DNA of 64,000 nt, from the NCBI GenBank assembly GCA_965153455.1, contig OZ234493.1, forward strand, positions 5,766,001 to 5,830,000. Direction: 5' to 3'. The notes beneath the pieces were generated by a model, which was not told the DNA's origin, searched no databases, and saw only the letters and a program-made list of their open reading frames with translations. How positions within the stretch are numbered: position 1 is the first letter of the stretch; every line of letters begins with the position of its first letter. The position numbers and the translations under genes were made by a program. The DNA comes from Sphagnum compactum. Its lineage: Eukaryota; Bryophyta; Sphagnopsida; Sphagnales. Shown here piece by piece: positions 47,901 through 59,203 of this stretch.

Positions 47901-48699
47901 AGATGGACAAACCGAACAGACAAACCAGACACTCGAGCAATACCTTCGCTGCACTGTGAACTACCAACAGGACGACTGGCTGGACCTACTATCTCAAGCA
48001 GAGTTTGCTTATAATAACATAACACATGCATCGACCGGGATCAGTCCATTCTTTGCCAATTACGGTTTTCATCCCAGGTTCAGCCTTGAAATTCCTGGAG
48101 ACTCCGTAAACCCCTCGGCTGAAGAAAGGGCCATGAGGCTTGGACAGGTTCAACAGAACCTTATGGTAGAACTCAAGCTAACACAGGAGTGGCAAAAGAA
48201 GCAAGCAGACCGCCGACGCAAGGACCATCCAAACTTCAAGGTTGGAGACAAGGTCTGGCTTCTCAGAAAGAACATTGCTACCACTCGCCCATGTGCCAAG
48301 TTGGATTACAAGCGCCTCGGACCTTTCAAAATCGCCAAATTGGTTGGTCTAGTGGCTTGCCAGTTGGAGCTTCCACCCCAGTTCAAAATCCACAATGTTT
48401 TCCATGTCTCCCTGCTTGAGCCCAATCATGAAAACCCGATCCCAGAACGTCATCAAGAACCCCCAGCTCCAGTCGAAATTGAAGGCCAAGAAGAGTTTGA
48501 AGTTCAGGAGGTCTTGGACTCCAAGAAGATTCGTGGAAAGTTTCTGTACCTTGTCTTTTGGCGAGGTTATCCTCCTTCTGAAGCTACTTGGGAGCCTGCT
48601 GGAAACCTAGTTCATGCCCAAGACTTAGTTAATCGGTTTCACCAACGATATCCTAACAAACCGGCTCCATCTAGAAGATGTCGCTTGAGGAGAGGATAA
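44845..48699 (+). CDS. pol: Pol of the gypsy chromovirus: protease, RT, RNase H, integrase, chromodomain
   Basis: 1284 codons, uninterrupted, in the -1 frame relative to gag and overlapping it by 124 nt. Numbered from ATG 44845: protease active site DSGATSSFID (D88); reverse transcriptase with VDYRGLNKIT, FTKLDLHGAYN, MPFGLTNAPAVFQ and catalytic YLDD (488-491); RNase H with ETDASDFALG (D637); integrase with HHCC zinc finger (H858, H865, C895, C898) and catalytic D928, D988, E1024 (DD35E); GPFKI-type module; C-terminal chromodomain at about 1216-1270 (F1218, W1239, W1249 as likely aromatic cage). HGAYNLLRIR and YLDDILIFS are fungal/vertebrate chromovirus-like; the usual plant clades have SGYHQ and F-I-D-D-I-L-I-Y. 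All catalytic residues are intact. The stop codon is the last three bases before the 3' LTR. Confidence 0.96.
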   Translation: MSLLWQPRAYSSSMPSKACQTSGTSCGNSPGVGKQEHPVTVGAVRLDLTQHHLCKGSCSAVGPSPSFTQYVDIIRIPDDIPQVSALVDSGATSSFIDQTFVVQHNIPVVKKSTPVPVEVIDGRTIASGAITHETTPLELCIGKHTEKIVLNIISTPHHPIILGLPWLEAHNPIIDWRSRTLTFSAQRCTSQEPHAQKNTLSSPAKNPVVENPKRVGTNSSFIKSVMSNPAVKNPRLVRTKPCLVKNLVKNSAQKTNPVQIFVDRAVPFYRAAKNLQVFAIHVNPANTTNPQSEPTPVKLPKKYKDFVDVFEKINADKLPAHSPYDCLIDLEEGQSPPFGPIYGLSEPEFQALRDYLTENLAKGFIQHSKSPAGAPILFVKKKDGSVRLCVDYRGLNKITKKNRYPLPLISGLLDRLRTGKIFTKLDLHGAYNLLRIRPGDEWKTVFRTHYGHFEYTVMPFGLTNAPAVFQHLMNDIFRDYMDEFVVVYLDDILIFSKDQETHDKHVRLVLATLREHGLYAKLEKCKFDKSSVAFLGYVISPDGIFMDKSKVETIQCWATPSSVKDVQRFLRFANFYRRFIKGYSKITTPLITLTCKDKPFSWNPTAQVAFDTLKMAFISAPILIHPDPTKPFIVETDASDFALGAILFQFGIDGLLHPVAFYSRKLTSAEINYQVYDKELLAIITAFEQWRPYLAGAQHRVQVLTDHKNLLYFTTTRTLNRRQARWSIFLADFDFEIQYQPGTQQGKVDALSRRSEYELRAGDEAYGQQNQTLFNPKQFRVAATISTLPDSYLVRDIKIATEEDTWATNIKNELQERPRNPNRDDLDQFEQQDGLLVRNNLIYVPEGPIRLKILRECHDNTLAGHFGMARTHELVSKTYWWPKMNKMLREYVKSCDTCARSKAPRHHPFGLLQPLSIFSQPWGSIAMDFITDLPTVRTKNSILVVVDRLTKMAHFTPCSKLITAEETAQLILDGIVRLHGLPEEIVSDRGPQFASKFWHRLFELLGVDIRLSSAFHPETDGQTEQTNQTLEQYLRCTVNYQQDDWLDLLSQAEFAYNNITHASTGISPFFANYGFHPRFSLEIPGDSVNPSAEERAMRLGQVQQNLMVELKLTQEWQKKQADRRRKDHPNFKVGDKVWLLRKNIATTRPCAKLDYKRLGPFKIAKLVGLVACQLELPPQFKIHNVFHVSLLEPNHENPIPERHQEPPAPVEIEGQEEFEVQEVLDSKKIRGKFLYLVFWRGYPPSEATWEPAGNLVHAQDLVNRFHQRYPNKPAPSRRCRLRRG
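44941..44947 (+). promoter_or_regulatory. Candidate -1 frameshift site between gag and pol
   Basis: GGAAAAC lies in the 124-nt gag/pol overlap with gag codons TTG GAA AAC. It is one base from GGGAAAC, the heptamer of the Sushi-derived gene PEG10. Glu-tRNA re-pairing at the P site would be imperfect, so this is only the best candidate. Pol could instead start at its own ATG (44845). Confidence 0.35.
48687..48699 (+). other. Polypurine tract overlapping the pol stop codon
   Basis: GAGGAGAGGATAA directly precedes the 3' LTR and would prime plus-strand DNA. Its last three bases are the pol stop codon, so coding and priming functions share sequence. Confidence 0.7.
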
Positions 48700-48966
48700 T
48701 GTCATGGCCTAGGATATTTTGGGATACTTTTGGCAATGTCATGTCCTAGGATATTTTGGGATACTTTTGGCAATATCATGGCCTAGGATATTTTGGGATA
48801 CTTTTGGCAATATCATGGCCTAGGATATTTTGAGACTAGTATGGCTCAGGGTTATAAAAGGAGATAGTCTGGGGAACAACCCTTTAGCAGATCAACACCA
48901 GTTGATGGATCAATAAAGCTTGTCTTGTCTTGTAATTCTCCACTTGTTTGTAGTCGGTCCATAACA
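48700..48966 (+). repeat. 3' LTR of the gypsy chromovirus
   Basis: 267 bp, identical to the 5' LTR except for one T missing from a T-run. It carries the same 37-bp repeats, TATA box (48853-48860) and AATAAA, and is followed by target duplication GGTTG. Confidence 0.97.
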
Positions 48967-48971
48967 GGTTG

Positions 48972-50289
48972 GGTGCTATAATATCAAGGAGTGACTTCTC
49001 AATGCAAGTTATTCATTTGCAACTAAGCTGAATTTTGCAAGTAAACCAAATGTTGTAAGTTTGCCAACTTAATTTAGATCATTTTGTAATTTTGCTTGTC
49101 TTAACAACATCCGGTATTCCCCATGCATATTTCAAGTTTCTAAAATTTTCACCCTTTTGGCCATTCTTTCTCTCTCTCTCAAAATTGCAGTTCCTTTTCA
49201 ATCAAGTTCTTAATGTGCTTGAGGTTGTAGGTGAAGTAAGAATTTAAATTGGAGTTCACTTTCTTTTGAGATATTTTTGTTGTCGACATGTATTCAAATT
49301 CTTTGCAATGGAGGAGACTTGGGATCAAGGGGATGTTTTTGTTCAATATGTTGTTTTGGGAACAATTTCTCACCTTTAAAGAGGGAAAGATACTTTGCTG
49401 AAAAGATTGGAATCAGACTTTTTTTTTTTTTTTTTTCACTCTATCATTTCCACAAATAAATGTGTCTAATTGTTATCTAATTGTATGTATGTATGCCCAA
49501 GTAGCAGAAGCAGCCTTGTCGGGCACACCATTTCCTCCACAACAACACAGAAAATGTTCAATTCGCAAAGACTTTTCATTGTTGTGGGTCCACAAACCTT
49601 GGGATGGTTTTTGCAAACCTTGAGATGGTTTTTGTTGAAGAAATGATGGCAACCCACCAACTTGAGTCTTGTTCTCCTCAACAACCATGCACCTTGTCAA
49701 ATTGCATAATATGGTGGACCCTGGACTTTGATGGATTTTTGTAAAGAACTATACCCTAGTACCTTGGCTTGTTAGGTGGCTTGTTAGGTACTAATTAATT
49801 CTTTTTAGAAATGCCAAAAATTCTGAAAATTCTGTGCCTGCCATGCCAAAAATCTGAATGAAGCTCTCAAGCAGAATAGCTTCAATTTGTAGTATAATGT
49901 CAAATTGTATATTATTTTTATTTTCAAATAATAATAATTATAATAATAATAATTAATCCCAATATACATTTTCAAAACTGAACTCATTCTCACCATTGGA
50001 TCTTGGGGGTATGTCTTGTCAGTGGACCATAAAATTAGTGAACCTCTCAACAGAGAGTTGAAGAATTCATCAAACTTGCATATCATTTGGTACAGAGACA
50101 GTTTTGTACAACACATGTTTTGAAGAATAATTAATTTCATTTTGAAGATTTCCAAATTTCATGTCCCAAAAAATATCAATTTCCCAAATAATTCCCTATT
50201 TTATTTTACAAATAAAAAATTCCTAGGCAAAAAAAAATTGTTGAAAATTTCAACATTTCTACAAATAATATTACTTATGGTGCATTCAC
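48972..50289. other. Intergenic DNA, no gene seen
   Basis: AT-rich, with a poly-T run near 49420-49437. Short overlapping frames on both strands have no recognisable content. Confidence 0.5.
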
Positions 50290-50480
50290 ACTTGATGTTA
50301 AGTCACTGTTAAATATATATAGGTGGCACCCAATGTTAAATGGTCGATAGCTTAATGTTTTAAGTGAACGTTAACTTAACATAAAATGTTCAAAGTAAGT
50401 AGGTGTAAGTCCTAAATGACTAGTATGGTGTTAGGGGACTCAACACTAGAGTCCCTAACACCAAGTGTGGGTGTTAAAAC
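50290..50480. mobile_element. Foldback (MITE-like) element
   Basis: The left end CACACTTGATGTTA is repeated inverted near 50456-50475 as TAACACCAAGTGTG. An inner pair, TGGTGTTAGGGGACTC (50426-50441) and GAGTCCCTAACACCA (50449-50463), forms a strong hairpin with one bulge. The left arm may instead be a rearranged copy. Borders and target duplication are unclear. Confidence 0.45.
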
Positions 50481-52371
50481 AACTCTCTTAACACTCAAGA
50501 CAATTCTACATGTCTTTTTCTTTTTATATATATTTTCATAAGGTTTCAAGCACAAATTGGTAAACATGAAACAACTTCAGAACTCCTATAAAAACTCATT
50601 TTGTTGGTTAGTTGATTGAAGATCTCTTAGTGTTGTGAATAGGGTGGTAAGTACAACGAGTGTTTTGTTGGTAACCTTATGGTGATGCCCCTAGGAGTTG
50701 TTGAGATAAGGTACATGGAAGGGAAAAAAGAAATCACCTCTTGCAATAGTGCAATGAAAAAGACCGAGGACAATGGCAAGGCTCAAGAAATGACTTAAAA
50801 TCAAAATAAGGAAGAAAGGAAGAAAGAATATTTTTCTTCTAATTTTTCTTATGATTTTATTTATTTATAAATAATAATAATTAAAGAATGTGTTACATTG
50901 CAATAACACAAGATTTAAATTAAAAAAAAGACGGCATGATGGTGAGGAGCTTTGTTGAAAAACAAATTATTAAAAAAAGATGAATAAAAAGAATGAGAGA
51001 AGAAGAGAAGTGAAAGAGAAGAAGTTATCTTCACGTCACTTCTCTTCTTCTTCTTCTCTTTTGGTGCTTCTTCTTAAATCCTGCCAAAATTTCAAGAGAA
51101 AATTGAAAAAAAAAAAGCACACCACATGTGGCTTGGAAATTGTAACTTATTTGAAGCTTGGAGCTCCTTAATATGAACAATGATGAAGGTGAGAAAAATG
51201 TGAGCCTTGTAATAATTTTTATTTGTCTACTATTTAAATCCTAAAATATTCTTATTTAGGTTGTTGGGCCCCGTTATTTTTTCAAAATTTTTTTAATTAT
51301 TTTGGCAAAATTTGCCAATGATCAGTCATAGGTATAATACATATGACCAGGAAGTGCATTTGGGACTCCTAACAAAGAAGCTTTGAGAAAAAAATGACAT
51401 TGCCCCAAAAAAAAAAGCTCCCAAATGCAGTCTACTCTGCAAACTCCAACAAAATACTCAGTTTTATATGATATTGCTAGAAATATCAACTTATTCTGAA
51501 ATAAAACATTATTCTAAACATGCGTGTAATTAATGTATAAAACATTTTTGCAATTAAAGTAGTTACTTTCTATCTTTGGACTCTTAAATATGCAACTTGT
51601 TCTATTACAAATTACAAATAAGAATGTGGACTTTGTTTCCCTTGGAAATTTAATAATCAGAAAAAACCACATGAATTTATTAAACATATTATAATTACAT
51701 GCAAAAATAAAATTTCGATTTTTTTTTTGGTGACATATGTGCTTGAAAGCAAAATATTTTAAAAAATCCATAATGGACATAAAAATGAAAAGTTAGAAAA
51801 AATTATCTAAGAATAATATGCACATTATCAATATGAAAAATGATGTGAAACCAATGATCTCATTCAATTAAGCCTAAGGTGCAATGAATAAATTTAGTAA
51901 TTTCCTTATTAAAACATAATTACAATTAAAAAAAAACATGAATGAAGGAAGTGAAAAAAAGTTCACATTCTTAGTAATTATTGTAATAGACTTATATAAA
52001 GAAAAAAACAAGTTATAGATCAAGGCGATTGAATCATTTAAAAAGAAGGTATGGACTTTCAAACATGATTATAACATTAGAGTTGGAATAGTGAGAGGGC
52101 TAACAAAAGGATTGCAAAATTAGTGTATTCATGTGTGGATTTCTTGTTTGTCAAAATTGGTCCATTGCACCATACTTTCACTCAATGTTTTTTTGAAACT
52201 TCCAAAAAAAAATCCTAAAATGGCCAAGTTATGAGTCCGACCAATTAGGGGGGTCATAATTTTCTCATTTTTCCATTGATTGGAGAGATTTCAAAAGCAA
52301 AAATGTAGCCTTTGAAGACAAATTTAAAGGGGTATTGCAATCCATTAGCCATCCTTCCATTTTTAAACTTA
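50481..52371. other. AT-rich intergenic DNA, no gene seen
   Basis: Short frames only; the largest, near 50980-51171 and 51514-51780, are low-complexity Lys/Ser- or Asn/Phe-rich peptides without domains. Confidence 0.5.
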
Positions 52372-52376
52372 AAATT

Positions 52377-52400
52377 TATATATATATATATATATATATT
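52377..52400. repeat. (TA)n microsatellite
   Basis: Twelve uninterrupted TA units in AT-rich DNA. Borders are accurate to a few bases. Confidence 0.85.
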
Positions 52401-53961
52401 CTCCACTCATCTTGCCATTATGCAACTTGCAATTAGAGTTTACAAAAATGAAGGTATTACCATTTTGCAAACCACCCTTGGTTTAAATACTTATATGATG
52501 GTTGATAAGTTTCGGACCTACCCCAAATGTAGGCATTACAATGTGCCATTGGACATCCATTGGAACACTATCATGTGGGGTTAACCTCACATTATCATAA
52601 AAGGTTAGAAGGAAATTTTAAGTCAAGGGGAACAAATTTTTTGCCTTATTTGTTGATGCCCATTATTAGGGGAACACATTTTCTAGTCTAATTAGACTAG
52701 CAAGCATCCTAGTATCTTAGTTACTAGTGGTAAGTTTACACTTACCATCTTCTATTCACTATGAGATGAAGCTATTTGTTAATTAGTTCTTGAAGGTAAG
52801 ATAGTTGATAATGTGGTTGCAATTAGATAAGGGTTTGTGAAAGATATTTGAATAAATAAATAAATTATATACTAACATGTGTAATCAAAATGAACTAATG
52901 AAATAATGAAACAAGTAGGCATATAGAAACAAGTGTGTTATTTTTTATAAAAATATGTAGCCAAGTCACTATGTCCACTAGGATGGTTGGTTTGTTAACC
53001 AACATGTAAGGTCAAGAAGGATGTTAGTAGGAAGAAAGCCAAGGTGAACCAACACATACACTAATAGGATATCAATGAAAGTGGATTGGATGTCATACAG
53101 AATATCATCCTTCTCCCATGATGAAAAGCCTAGGATTAAAAAAGTAAAATGTTTAAAATGATTCACAGATCTTAATATTTTAAGTTTTTGAAAAAATGTT
53201 GTGGGTTCTTCTCCCATGGATTTCAAAAATAAGGGGTTAGAAATGATTTTAGGTTGATCGTTTATTGTGACAATTATAGAGCATAATATTGTTTAAGAAT
53301 AACCTAAAATCTAGGGAAATAGTTATAATTGTGATAGGGTAAAACACATGCACTCGTGTTAGATAAGGCAAAATGATTAAAAATGATTAACAAAAATGAT
53401 AAATGACTATCAATTTTGTTTCATTTGAAAAAATAGGGGAAATGGGCTCTTTAAAATCATGTGCATGTAGGTATTGCTAAAAGTTGGAACACACATTGAA
53501 ATCTAAACCTAAACAAATGTTGATTGACATGTTTAAGCTTTATAGTGAAAGTCCTCATGATGAACTGTTTTAAATGCAAACTAAAACCAATTTAGTCCTA
53601 ACCTATTATGAGTTCTTAGAGTTGATTTTTTTTTTTTTGCTAAGTGCAAATGAAGGCAAACTCTCGAGAGGGGCATGGTGGTGAGATGAAGGAATACTTA
53701 GCCCTATGCCAACAATAAAAGTGACATAAGCCAATTGTATAGAATATGGGCCTTTTGTTGGGCCTTAGAACTTTCATAATTGAGTTACGAAGGTTGCCAC
53801 AACGGAGTGGCATGTTATGTGATTTTCTTGACCACATTATATGACGTAATCTTCTGGTGATGATCATAATAGTGACCAAAATTTTTGTTAAAGGTGATTT
53901 CTTTTGGAATTGAGGAATCTGCCACCCACCACAGACCTTCATGTCAGAGAATGGTCTCTCA

Positions 53962-54044
53962 CCCTTGCCCCATTATGTTGGGTGCATCACCTAGCTTGCC
54001 CTAACAAGTTGGAGTGGTGCCTTACGCAACATAATGGGCAGGGG
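53962..54044. mobile_element. 83-bp foldback element
   Basis: The arms CCCTTGCCCCATTATGTTG (from 53962) and CAACATAATGGGCAGGGG (to 54044) are near-perfect inverted repeats with a short centre. It is MITE-like, but no target duplication is evident. Confidence 0.55.
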
Positions 54045-57000
54045 CTTGACCATTCCATAATACGGAAAGCACCTAAAGACATTTTCTACTATATTTCAGG
54101 GTACTTTACACCTATAGGAGGTCTTTCATAGCTTACTAAAGGGATGGCCAAACCTTCTCTTATTTTTCAATGTTAGGCTAATGTTAAGGATCCTAAAATT
54201 AGTTACTAGTCCACACCTAAAATGTTAATTAACATTAAGTCTTTGAAAAAGTAAATTTCATAGCCTCACATTGGTGTTAACTAAAATTTCCAAAATGGCA
54301 CATTAACTCCATGTTTAGCATGCATTCTTTATCTATTATCATTTTATTTTTTCTTTTGCAAGAAAAAGGTGAAAAATTTACCTTTGTAAGTTTCGATTAA
54401 ATTGCAAGCTCCAAAAAGTAACTTGATGTTATTCACTAATTAATATCATGTGTGGACATGTTGAAACAATGTTTAGAAAGTTGAAGGTAATTTGTAATGT
54501 TAGAAATTGTGATATTGTGATTTGTGACCACTTTTGTTAATTTTAAGGTGATGTTAGCACCAAGTGTGACCATACCTTTGTTACTAAGTAGGTGTGCAAA
54601 ATGTCTTGCACCTATCACACTAGGTGCCTCATTATCTATTTGTGTTTGGGTTCATCATCATGATTGATGTGCTTTATGTTGAGTAAAAGCTCACAAGTGA
54701 AGGGCACCCTAAACCCTAAACCCCACCCCACCTACCTCCCACTTGCTACATGCAATTGTGTGGGATTCTAGTGGTTTTGTGTGCTTACCACATCAATAGT
54801 TTTCTCAATCATCATTCATTCACAAAGGGGTCATTAAAGTTATGATGTTTACATATGCACTTAACTTGGGTTTTTGGAACTTTGCCCCCAAAATTCCAAG
54901 TCCACAAGACATGTTAATTTGAAAAACCTTGGTTTTGAGACATGTAAAAATAGGGATGTGTTTGCAAAACATTAGGCATTTTATCCAATTGGATAACAAT
55001 TGGTACATAACTACTTGGATCTATCATGTTTCTTTTTAAAATCTTATTTTTGTTGACAAATTCCTCCTTCTTTGGAATTGAATGATGTATAATTGGTTCA
55101 GCAATTGGTTGTTGACCAAAACCTAGTCCAATGTTGTGGGAAGAGGCAAATGACTAAAACATCATGGCAACATTGAAATGTCAAACATCCCTCCTACACC
55201 TTCTAACAACACTAGATTGAGATAGAAGTGACACATGTATGAAAAAAATTTAATTCAAAATGCAAGGTGATAACAAAAACATTACACACAAACCCATCAA
55301 CTATGCATATACAATTTAACACTTGGAAACCCATTTCCAATGCTATTCAAGGGGCTATGCAAAGGTGTTTGGTGCCTCCCCAATTTCTTTTCTACATTCT
55401 TGGCTAGTATTGACCTAATCTTGAAAAGAGTGACCTCTCGGAATTCTCGTTACACACACAATAATCAAAATCCCCCATAGTCATGCTAGTATCTACTATG
55501 TACTTGGTGCATTTCAATACTCATGTTACTTGTAATTTTGAGTAGTTGAAAAGTTAACCCTAGGAAAGAATAGGTCACCTTCCAAACTTGACATCAGTTT
55601 TAATTATCTAACAATATGGTATGAAACTTTATAATTACATTATATTGGTAGGTAATAATTCTTGTCATTAATGGATCATAAAAATTAATTTTAGTGTTTG
55701 AACTCGTCATAATTTTTCTATTGTGCAAAATTTAAATGATTGGTTTTTGGACATGTTGTGTTTTTTCTTTAGTCATTTTGGCCATTAGGACTCAAGATGT
55801 AAAAACAATTTGTGTAAAAACAACCCAAACTTCCCTTCATGAGTACAATGTGCCACAATAATGTAGATTTAACTTTTGTGTTGGTTTTTCATTTATACAA
55901 AAAAAAGCTTACTATTGGTTTGCACTTCTTTCAAAAAAATTTAGGGATATTGGTTGTATGCAAACACAAATTCCCCTCTTCAAGTGTAAACAATGCATCC
56001 TTGTAATAGGAGGATTCTACGTTAAAAACACAACTTGAAACAACCTTGAAATGGTGAAATTTTGAAGCCCACTTTCATGGGTTATCATTCAATTGAAATA
56101 TTAAAGGGGGCACATCAAACCACCAAAAACAAAAAATTTCTGATCTTTAATTTTTAACCCACCTTTTGCAAGTTTTTTTCACATATAATTTTGCAAAGCT
56201 CAAATTTGCCACTTTTCCTCCCTCAAACCTCAAATGATGGCCATATTTATGGCAACATAATTTTTTAAAATATCATTTTCTACAAGAATGACAATTTGTT
56301 TCTTGATATCACAAACACTTATGAGGATGATCCAACAATGTCATTCAAACATAGGGATTTGGACATTCATATTAAATGTTAAAATTATTGATAAAATACT
56401 CTAAATTCAAGATTTGAACTCTAAGTTTGGGCAAAATGTGCAATGGGATTTTGTTGAATGAAAGAATCACACAACTAACCCAATTTTGCTTTGAAACCCA
56501 AGGTCATGGGAGTTTGGTTGTGTCTTGGTTTTGGTGAGGTTGCATGTAATTCTTATGAGATGGCATGTAGAGGAAGGGGGTGAAAGACATTTGTTTTGCA
56601 TGGGTGAGAGGCCACATTTGGTGTGCGGGGGTGTCATTGAAATTTTTTGGCACTAAATTTAAAAGGAAGCTTGCAAGAAGCGTGAGAGTAGGTTATGTCT
56701 TTGGTTGAGAAAAAAGTTGTGTTTTTGTGATTTGAAGTAGTAGTCATGAGGTTCATGAGGGTTTTTGCGTTAAGATTTGGAGTAGTATGTTGAAGTTCAT
56801 GTCATTTTGGGGTAGTGGGTTTTGTGAGTTTTTGTTTTTTCTCTTTGTGTGCGTGCGTTTTTTTTTTCTGGTGCAATAAATGGAGCAAAGTTGTGAGGAG
56901 GTTGATGTATTTTTATGATTTGAAATAAAGTAGTGATGTTTGTGAGGTTTTGTAACATTGAGATTTGTGAGGTTCTATAAGAATGAAATTCTAGAATTTT

Positions 57001-57947
57001 GTGATTTTTATGCAACTTTCTTCAAGATTCTTTTTGTGAATCTTGTGAATCTTGTGTTTTTGATGTATGTTGTTTTTGTCCTAATTTATGTATGTGTTTT
57101 TGTAGATGTGTATTGTGTGTGCAAATGTTTTGTGATTAGGTTCTTTGAGAAAGTGTAGTTGAATGTGTGTAGATATGGTAAAGATTCATAAGGACACCCA
57201 AATGCTCAAGCAAAACACACACATTAATGTTAATTTTAATTCAAACTTTAATTTAATGAACCAACAAAGAAGGTTTTAAACGGCTTATCATACCCAATTT
57301 GGAATGTTGATATCAAATATCAAATAGGGGGCGACTTTAAGCACATGTCTGGAGAGGGAATGAAAGAGAAAAATAAGGCCCAATGCAACTTCAAACATGG
57401 GTTCAACTTTATAGATAACTCTATTGTGTTGAAATTTTTCCTTTTGACTATTTTTTCACCTAACATGACATTAGTTTTATTTTTTCCATTCATAAATTGT
57501 TTGCGAAATGTGTCATCATAACAATTATCTTAACCTATACATAACAATACAATACATAAATTCAAATAAAACATTTTCAACTCCAAAGTCATTCATGAAT
57601 TAGTGCTAGACACTTTGTAAAATGTTCATTGGAACACTAAAGTTCATGATATTGAAAAAATAATGTTGAAATTAATTAGATTCTAAAATTGAGGATCACC
57701 TAAATGAGTTACCATTGATTTCCCCATAAATGATTTCTTTGCATTTCCCCTATTCCTTATCTCATGGTCAATGTGGTCATACTTGTAAGAAACTCCTAAT
57801 AAGATTCAAAAATGAACAAATAAAATAAAATCCAATATCAAATTCTTAAAAGTTTAAAAAATCACATAATGTTACACAATTATTAACATCAACTTCCAAT
57901 TCACACTTAAAATTTTGGTAGTTTTCTTGCAAATAACAATAACACTA

Positions 57948-58011
57948 ACAAACCCAAGTGAAGCAAATCAAAAATTGAAACAAACCCAAGTGAAGCAAAT
58001 TAAAAATTGAA
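57948..58011. repeat. 32-bp tandem duplication
   Basis: Two 32-bp units start ACAAACCCAAGTGAAGCAAA and differ at one position (C/T). Confidence 0.9.
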
Positions 58012-59014
58012 ATAATCAACGATAAAAACAAACGTGAAATATAAAAAACCTAAAAGTATTTTTGAAAACACTGAACTTGTTTTTTTTCATTTTTTTATAA
58101 AATCTTTGTCGTTTCACCTTTGGCAATTTAACACTAAAACAACAAATAACAAAGTTACATGAAAAATAATAACCTAATGTATAAGGTTCAACCCATGAGG
58201 AATATTGATTTGGTAGTTACTCAATTTAACAACGATGGGTTTTAGTTTTGTGAACCAAGAAGGCCAAAACTTAAAGTCCGTTAAAAAGGTGACCCATGCA
58301 GTTTGAATTAGGTCAAATTAAAGAACGGAGTGATTAGGGTTTGTGACCCAAAGCAATAGAATCTAAGGCTTTCAAAGGGTGATTCCTAAACCCTAAACCC
58401 AAGTGGTTTAATAGTCAAAATAATGCAAAGTATCCACATGGTTTGGTAGTATCAAACGATTATAGGTGATTAATGTGGAGCTTTAAATTTGGTTTAATAT
58501 TCGCATTTAGAAAACTGATCTTGGCCAAACATAAGAAGGGTTCATATGGATAAAATTAAACATAAGGGCACACACACACCAGTTTGTCTAGTCTTGCACA
58601 TAAACAGTGAAATTGTTAGCTGTATTAAATAATAGAAAAATATATAGATTAGTCAAAAAAATTTCATTTAAAAAAATCATATATATTGTAGTACCCTTTT
58701 CAAGTTCAACATTTGGGTGTCAAATAATAACTATTTTATTTTTTCAAAAAGAAAAAAAAAGCAACATTTTCAAAAATAAATCTAATTACTGTCTAGAATT
58801 ATCATGGCAAACAATGAATGAAAGGCAAACAAAAACTTTTTATCATTTTTTCATTGCCCAAAAACCCCTACCATTGCATGCATGATCCAGCATTACATGA
58901 TTCAGGGCAAAAGGCTTGTAAGAAAATAGGGACCAGGCAAACCACAAAGGGAACAAGAACAGGACGCTGGGATCGCAGTTTTTTTCTCACGCGCTCTCCC
59001 TCCCTTTGAACCAT

Positions 59015-59036
59015 AAACCCTAACCCTAACCCTAAC
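59015..59036 (+). promoter_or_regulatory. Telo-box cluster upstream of RRP9
   Basis: AAACCCTAA followed by two further CCCTAA units lies about 170-190 bp before the RRP9 start codon. Telo-boxes are known promoter elements of plant ribosomal-protein and ribosome-biogenesis genes, which fits the gene's role. Position relative to the transcription start is unknown. Confidence 0.7.
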
Positions 59037-59203
59037 GGCAATCTGGGGTTGGGAACAAGCCCCCTTCTTCTTCTTCGTTGTTCTCGGTATGGAGACCGAA
59101 TTGTGTTGGGCATTGTGGGCATGGCGATGGCGAAGAAGCTGCTGATAGTGTGCTCGAGGATTTGGTTATTGAGATAGTCAGACGAGAGAGAAAGAGAGAA
59201 ATC

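Larger units (their letters stand above)
43204..48966 (+). mobile_element. Young Ty3/gypsy chromovirus, 5763 bp, TSD GGTTG
   Basis: Complete LTR retrotransposon. Its LTRs (268 and 267 bp, TG...CA) differ only by one T in a T-run. It is flanked by a perfect 5-bp target duplication GGTTG (43199-43203 and 48967-48971). The order is LTR, PBS, repeated leader, gag, pol (protease, RT, RNase H, integrase, chromodomain), polypurine tract, LTR. RT precedes integrase (gypsy order) and the C-terminal chromodomain makes it a chromovirus. Coding DNA is near-balanced in GC while the flanks are strongly AT-rich. All pol catalytic residues are present; gag has one in-frame TAG. The near-identical LTRs indicate very recent insertion. 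Confidence 0.97.
52401..58860. other. AT-rich intergenic DNA with small repeats, no gene seen
   Basis: No coding region supported. Small structures include the foldback at 53962-54044, short telomere-like CCCTAAACCCTAAACCCC runs near 54710-54725 and CCTAAACCCTAAACCC near 58387-58402, and the 32-bp duplication at 57948-58011. Confidence 0.5.

Noticed and set aside
59078-59203. A longer RRP9 N-terminus starting at 59078.
   Set aside because: The codon at 59078 is TTG, not ATG, and the first in-frame ATG is at 59204 with a family-like N-terminus.
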